Below, one piece after another: positions 59,151 to 64,000 of a stretch of 64,000 nucleotides of DNA (position 1 is its first letter; the number at the start of each line of letters is the position of its first letter). The notes under the pieces were generated by a model, which was given only the letters and a program-made list of their open reading frames with translations, ran no database searches and was not told the origin of the DNA. The position numbers and the translations under genes were made by a program. The stretch lies in the NCBI RefSeq assembly GCF_020085105.1, contig NC_058061.1:3322284-3386283 (forward strand). The letters are read 5' to 3'. Source of the stretch: Siniperca chuatsi (lineage: Eukaryota; Chordata; Actinopteri; Centrarchiformes; Sinipercidae).

Positions 59151-59812
59151 TATCTGAAGAATCTCATTGGACACATATTTAACTTCAGGGGCAAAAAGAA
59201 ATCCCGCACAAGACCGACCTTCCTAACATTTTGAATGTTCATTACATTTGATGGTGTTTTTGTGTTGCAGTAAAATGCCAAACATGCTGCTATCGACAGG
59301 ACATCTAACAACAGTCTGTGCAACAGAGGCCGCAAGATAACAGGGACAATGCTCTTTCTCTGCCGGAGAGTCGCCCCTGAGAAGCTGCAGGGATCTGCTC
59401 TAAACAAACATGCCACTGATATGTGTGAGAAAGGAAATGCACACTATCATTGTTTTAACAGCCTCTGTCGCCAGTCTGTGGAACAACACATAGTTTCAAA
59501 CCAAATCTGAACTAATGTAGTAGTTCATGGCTACTTTGGCCCCTTTTTATTACAGATACATTAAAAAAATATATATGTCCTCAGTGTGGTAGACGGCAAC
59601 ATCAGATACACCATGTGTGATCAGTTCTTTTATGTTGCCCTATACGACAGGTTAGCTGCTCATTGTTGGCCTCCGTTACCCATAAGAAGGCACGTAAATC
59701 ATAAAACTTATACATGTATTTTTGAAGATTGGAGCTCACTGTAAAGTTTTTGTCTTGGCACACACAGGACAAAAACCAGTGTGGTTAACTAGAAACTGGA
59801 GTGGCATTGGAT

Positions 59813-59848
<36 letters not shown>

Positions 59849-61085
59849 CATGACTTATTGCAGTGCATACAGAGGACAACCAGAGATTGTGTTTGTGAGA
59901 CTCTGTGCTAATGATTCCTCCTCTTCTTATCTTCAGCATCATTTACAACCCATCACGAACAAACAACATCACAGGGCCTTTATCACAGCAGATTAGCCTG
60001 TAAATTCTATACCTGTGAGGACTCTCATTGACGTAATGTATTCGTTAACCTCTGACCTAAACCAAACTCTAACCTTAACCTTGAAATTAAGTTGTAACCC
60101 CACCAAACATCCCTTTGAGGAAGTGAGGACTACTGAAATGTTTTCATTTTCACTGAAACTCAAGTTGGTCCTCACAAAGATGGCACACACATACAAATAC
60201 ACACAGTACTATCAGGAACAACACTCATCTTTTCTGAGAAATTTCACAATGTGTCATCTCAGGAACACACATTCAATAATTTTGTTTTGGTGTGTATGCA
60301 CAGTAACTCAACGTGTGCAGCTGCTTGCAGCTTTGCATGTTTGGTTTAGTTTCGTTTTAGTTTATTTATATGCACAAAAACCATAATGCATTAAAAGAGT
60401 AAAAAGGATTAAAAACCCAAAAGAGATTATAAAGAGATCTCACCAAAAAAGGGGGCGGAAAACCCAATAACATCTAATAATAATCAATAATTACATGTAC
60501 CAACAATAAAATGAACACAGGATACATATATATGTCAATTGCTAATAACAAGCATATTATAAAACTGAATTGACAGAGAGTTGTTCTAAATCTTGGAAAA
60601 TGTAAATGCTTTACACGTCTGCTGTTATATGTGTGGATTACTGAATTTGTCTGAAAAAATCTATTAAATCACAGAGGTGCCAAACCAGGATTATAATACA
60701 CATTTGTAGATAACAAATACATGTGAAATAGGATTATCATACAGTTGGAGGGAAATTAATATTCTGTACAATACTAAAAAGAGATTCCAAACATTTTCAT
60801 CTCTCTTATGCTCATATTAGTGCAGCCGGTGTAGTTAGTATCAGCCTACCAAACATGCTGGCTCAGTGTCACATACTGTATATTGTGAAATCAACGCTAT
60901 ACACACAAAATATTCCAGACTTTATTTACTGAAAATAGCAATTCCCAATATCATACATTTACATTTACAGGTATTTCAGTGAGGTGATTGGCCAAAGATG
61001 TGATTCAGCCTGCCTGTGTTCAGTATATAAAGTACATTGTAGTCAGAAAGTATTAGGAAATTGATGTATTTCTCCTGTTTTGGCT
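59151..61085. other. intergenic sequence without recognisable genes
   Basis: It contains only a GT microsatellite (59814-59847). The rest is AT-rich with no coding signal on either strand that I can support. Confidence 0.5.
59814..59847. repeat. (GT)n microsatellite
   Basis: A pure GT run of about 34 bp. Confidence 0.95.
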
Positions 61086-61089
61086 GTAC

Positions 61090-61580
61090 TCCAGCATACC
61101 GGCTTTAAAAATCTGTGTTTATGAGGTTAAAAGTTCTGATTTTCAGTGCTCACAGCCTGCAGCCCCCTGAGTTCCAGTGAAGAGAAATCCTAATGCTTCA
61201 GCATGCAATGATATTTTAGACAACAGAGCTCTTCCAACTTTGCGACAACAGTTTGTTTTTGTCTCTTTCCTGTTCCAACGTGACAGTTCCCCCGAGCACA
61301 AAGCAGCTCCATAAAGAAATGGTTTTACCAGTTTGGCGTGGAAGAACTTGACTGGCCTGCAGAGAGCCCTGACCTCAACCCCATCCAGCACCTCTGGGAT
61401 GAACTGGATCACTAACTGGCAGAGGTTTGATTAAAAACACAATCTGGAAGAAAGCCTTCACAGAAGAGTGGAGGCTGTCATAGCGGCAGATTAATGCCCA
61501 TGGTTGGAAATGACATATTCAACAATCACATTAGGGTGTCATGTTTGGGTGTCCACATACTTTTGGCCATGTAGTTTACC
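61090..61580 (+). mobile_element. Tc1-like transposon fragment with transposase motif
   Basis: In frame at 61350-61411 it encodes DWPAESPDLNPIQHLWDELD, the conserved block ahead of the third catalytic residue in Tc1/mariner transposases. It ends with a clean terminus (gtgtccacatacttttggcc). The upstream part is frameshifted, so it is inactive. Confidence 0.8.
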
Positions 61581-61755
61581 AAGTATCTGCTGATGTCTGT
61601 AGGTCAAAGACATTTATAAAGGATGAGACACCAAATATTAAAGATCACGTCTTAAGGATTATGTAACTTCTCCTTTCTTATTCATACTTTCTTTTTTTTT
61701 TAAATGGCTACGATTGCTTCACTGTTTATCTGCGCTGCAGCCAACACTGTATTAC

Positions 61756-62330
61756 TTAAAGGAATAGCTCGACATTTTGAGAATACTTACTTATTCGCTT
61801 TCTCGCAGCGAGGTAGATGGGAAGATTGATACCACTCCCATGTCTGTCTGTTAAATATGAAGCTACAGTCAGCAGACAGTTAGCTTAGCTTAGCATAAAG
61901 ACTGGAAACAGGGGGAGCAGCTAGCCTGGCTCTGTCCCAATGTAACTAAATCCACCTACCAGCACCTCTAAAGCTCATTAATTAACAAGTTGTATCCCTT
62001 TTGTTTAATCCGTACAAAAATTGTAGTGTGTAAAAATAACATTTTGTTTAATATGCACATATAACCCCCTTTGGATTTTGTACAGATTAAACAAACAAGA
62101 TATAACGTGTGTGAGCTTTAGAGGTGCTGCTAGGCAGATTTTGTTTCCTTCCGATAGAGCCAGGCTAATTGTTTCCCACTGTTTCCAGTCTTTGTGCTAA
62201 GCTAAGCTAACCCACTGCTGGCTTTAGATTCATAACTAACGGACAGACATGATAGTGGTTTAAATCTTCTCATCTAACTCTCTGCCAGAAAGTGAATAAG
62301 CATATTTCCCAAAATGTCAAACTATTCCTT
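61756..62330. mobile_element. palindromic MITE (TTAAAGGAATA family), well-preserved copy
   Basis: It opens ttaaaggaatagctcgac and closes gtcaaactattcctt. Inner mirrored blocks are agcttagcttagcataaaga with gtgctaagctaagctaacc, and ggagcagctagcctggct with agccaggctaattgtttcc. About 575 bp, with no coding capacity. Confidence 0.8.
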
Positions 62331-62522
62331 GCATACTCAGTGAAACACATATAAAAACATTTTTAACTGAGATTTAGTTCACCCACAATTAGATTTATGG
62401 TTGCTGTCCTCATTTCATAATTTACTCACCATTTATTTTCCCACCAGACTGGATTATAACATTTTTTTCTCCGAAAAAGATACAAAGCGGTTTTCTGGAG
62501 CAACTCAGTTTCTGAGCTGATG

Positions 62523-62528
62523 TTTATT
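62523..62528 (-). terminator. polyadenylation signal of the RAMP gene
   Basis: AATAAA on the minus strand, about 30 bp after the RAMP stop codon. Very close to the stop but otherwise well formed. Confidence 0.5.
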
Positions 62529-62557
62529 GTAGCATGACGGTGCCGGTCTAACACGAC

Positions 62558-62804
62558 TCACTCGTGGACCTTACTTTTCCAAACAACCAGATACACCAGG
62601 ACAGGGATGAGGCTCACAGGGATGAGCGTGAGGGCGATCACCACCCCTTGAGGTGCATCCACAAGCAGAAGCTCCTCCTTAGAACAGTTCTGGAAGTAGT
62701 AGGAGTGGATGTAGAGGAAGAAGTCTTGAATGTTGGGGTTTGGGTAATAGCAGTTGACAATATCAGACAGCTTCTCCAAGCATACCGTCATGTCGTTGTA
62801 TGGT
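62558..62804 (-). CDS. ramp2: receptor activity-modifying protein, RAMP2-like, last exon only (partial)
   Basis: RAMPs are single-pass membrane partners of calcitonin-receptor-family GPCRs (for example CLR, forming CGRP or adrenomedullin receptors). This terminal exon starts after a ctcttacag acceptor and ends at TGA. It encodes the second half of the extracellular domain (MTVCLEKLSD, then NCYYPNPNIQDFF, YFQNCSKEE), the transmembrane helix (GVVIALTLIPVSLIPVLVYL) and the short tail VVWKSKVHE. The Cys pattern, the NCS glycosylation site and the VVWxSK membrane exit are family hallmarks. The CLE, FPNP-like and SLIP features fit RAMP2 better than RAMP1 or RAMP3, but fish carry extra RAMPs, so the number is tentative. 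The earlier exons, including the signal peptide, were not found to 64000 and are probably outside the window. Confidence 0.82.
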
Positions 62805-64000
62805 CTGTAAGAGGTAGAGATGTATTAATGACGAACACACGATAGGTCCATTATTCTACAACTCTGATAATCAATTAATAGTTAACTTATAACTTATATA
62901 AAGTGAGGATTTGCAGCTTTTTCTCTGTTTTATAACATTACAAATTTAAAACCTTTGGGTTTTGGACTGTTGGTCAGACAAAACAAGTAATTTAAAGACG
63001 TCACCTTGAGCTCTGGGAAACTGTGGTATGCGTTTTTCACCAGTTAGAGTTTTAGAAATTTCAATTTACAGCATTCTGGGTTTCAAACGATATTTTAGCC
63101 ACATTTTGACTTGACATTAATAGTGTAAAAAACCAAGAAGCACAAAAAAATATTAACCTGGTCAGAGACTCAAACTTCATGGAGCCGCATATAAAATTAA
63201 ATATTAAAAGCTGAGTTTTAAGAGGCAGTTCTTTAACCAAGAGAAGATAGTTTACATTATATTTCTAATGAAGATTTAATTTCATAATAAGACATTCTTT
63301 TTGTGAAACTGGATACATCACTTTTGAAACGACATCCTCCAGTTGGACCAAGAAGCACTCGAAAAGTGTGGCGCATACCTGTAACTAAAACTGAGACCTT
63401 TGTGGTCAAAGTATTTCCTGTCTGAACATAAACAGAGCTTTTACTCTGCAGCGGGAGAAGCACACGCTCAGGGTGCAGCCGTCTGCTCGGCCCGGTCTTG
63501 ATGATGGATATTTCCCAGTGCCACTCGCAACCATTATGGACCTTCACACATACTCAGCTTTTGACATTACTATTTACAGTGTACCGTTGCTTAAAGGATA
63601 AGACTGGTGCTATTCTATACTTTTCCTATTGTCAACACATCTCATGAAAAGACTATCAACGTGTTAGTCCGTCTCTCAGTACTTTCTGACTTCTCTGCTC
63701 TGTATGGGGCTCTCAGTCTCAAGCCCATTGGTTCCTCCTGAGGAAATCCTTAAAAAGAGGTCACAAAAATGTATTTCATTTTTAAAAAAGGCTCGGTAAT
63801 TTCCTAAAACAACTTGGCACTGCAAACATTACTCTAACAGGAGGAAATTGTGCAATTTTCAGCTGTGGATTAATACACATTTGTTGATCTACTGAATATT
63901 TCCAGCAGCAGGACGGTGTGTGTGGGAGTGAGTCAAAATAAACTACAGTGTGTGTGTTCATGGTGATGAAGAAACACAGTACGACTCATTTATGTGTTTT
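62805..64000. other. RAMP intron, right edge of window
   Basis: Upstream (minus-strand sense) of the last RAMP exon. I looked for the preceding Cys-rich RAMP exon with a donor leading into the PYND codons and found none. No recognised repeat either. Confidence 0.45.

Noticed and set aside
63257-63547. Minus-strand 96-codon frame containing CEWHWE as a possible upstream RAMP exon
   Set aside because: The spacing of Trp and Cys looked suggestive, but no donor leads in frame into the PYND codons of the last RAMP exon and the rest does not resemble a RAMP.
1-64000. CRISPR-like arrays, bacterial operons, tRNA or rRNA genes
   Set aside because: None was seen. The regularly spaced repeats are microsatellites or transposon-derived, and no cloverleaf or rRNA signature was recognised by eye.

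Overview
This window is vertebrate nuclear DNA, most likely from a percomorph (spiny-rayed) teleost fish. Genes are split by GT-AG introns, and the families include fish-typical ones: ugt5-type glucuronosyltransferase, vertebrate actinoporin-like proteins and ENDOD1-like secreted nucleases. The space between genes is filled with repeats familiar from percomorph genomes: Tc1-derived fragments, several palindromic MITE families, L2-type LINE tails and long GT, AT and TTA microsatellites. No bacterial-style operon, CRISPR array or phage-like module is present.

Layout. (1) 1.4-21.7 kb, minus strand: a complete 19-exon HID1 gene (about 806 aa), rebuilt here exon by exon. (2) 25.4-29.3 kb, plus strand: a urokinase-type plasminogen activator gene (plau: signal peptide, EGF-like, kringle, trypsin-like protease; 11 coding exons) with an altered EGF domain. 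(3) 36.0-39.0 kb, plus strand: two tandem two-exon actinoporin-like genes with the same intron position. (4) 40.6-43.3 kb, minus strand: a two-exon secreted ENDOD1-like nuclease. (5) 48.2-49.8 kb, plus strand: an intact UDP-glucuronosyltransferase with one coding exon (ugt5-like). (6) 50.6-55.4 kb, minus strand: a type II membrane C-type lectin with a long coiled-coil stalk; a candidate TATA box and 5' noncoding exon lie 2.8 kb upstream at 58.1-58.2 kb. (7) 62.6-62.8 kb, minus strand: the last exon of a receptor activity-modifying protein (RAMP2-like), whose earlier exons were not found and are probably beyond the right edge.

The genes do not form one pathway. HID1 acts in dense-core vesicle biogenesis at the trans-Golgi, plau in extracellular proteolysis, the actinoporin-like pair in probable lipid-membrane binding, the ENDOD1-like protein in secreted nuclease activity, UGT in ER conjugation, the lectin in cell-surface recognition and RAMP in GPCR modulation. 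HID1 and RAMP2 both lie on human chromosome 17q; PLAU does not, so the order is a teleost arrangement.

Points most worth a second look: the tandem actinoporin-like genes, the paired loss of EGF cysteines in plau together with its microsatellite-bearing exon 2, a 416-bp tandem duplication that looks identical at 45.5-46.3 kb, and the non-canonical calcium-site motif of the lectin. All exon borders were read by eye from splice signals, reading phase and recalled family architecture; no alignment or database search was run.
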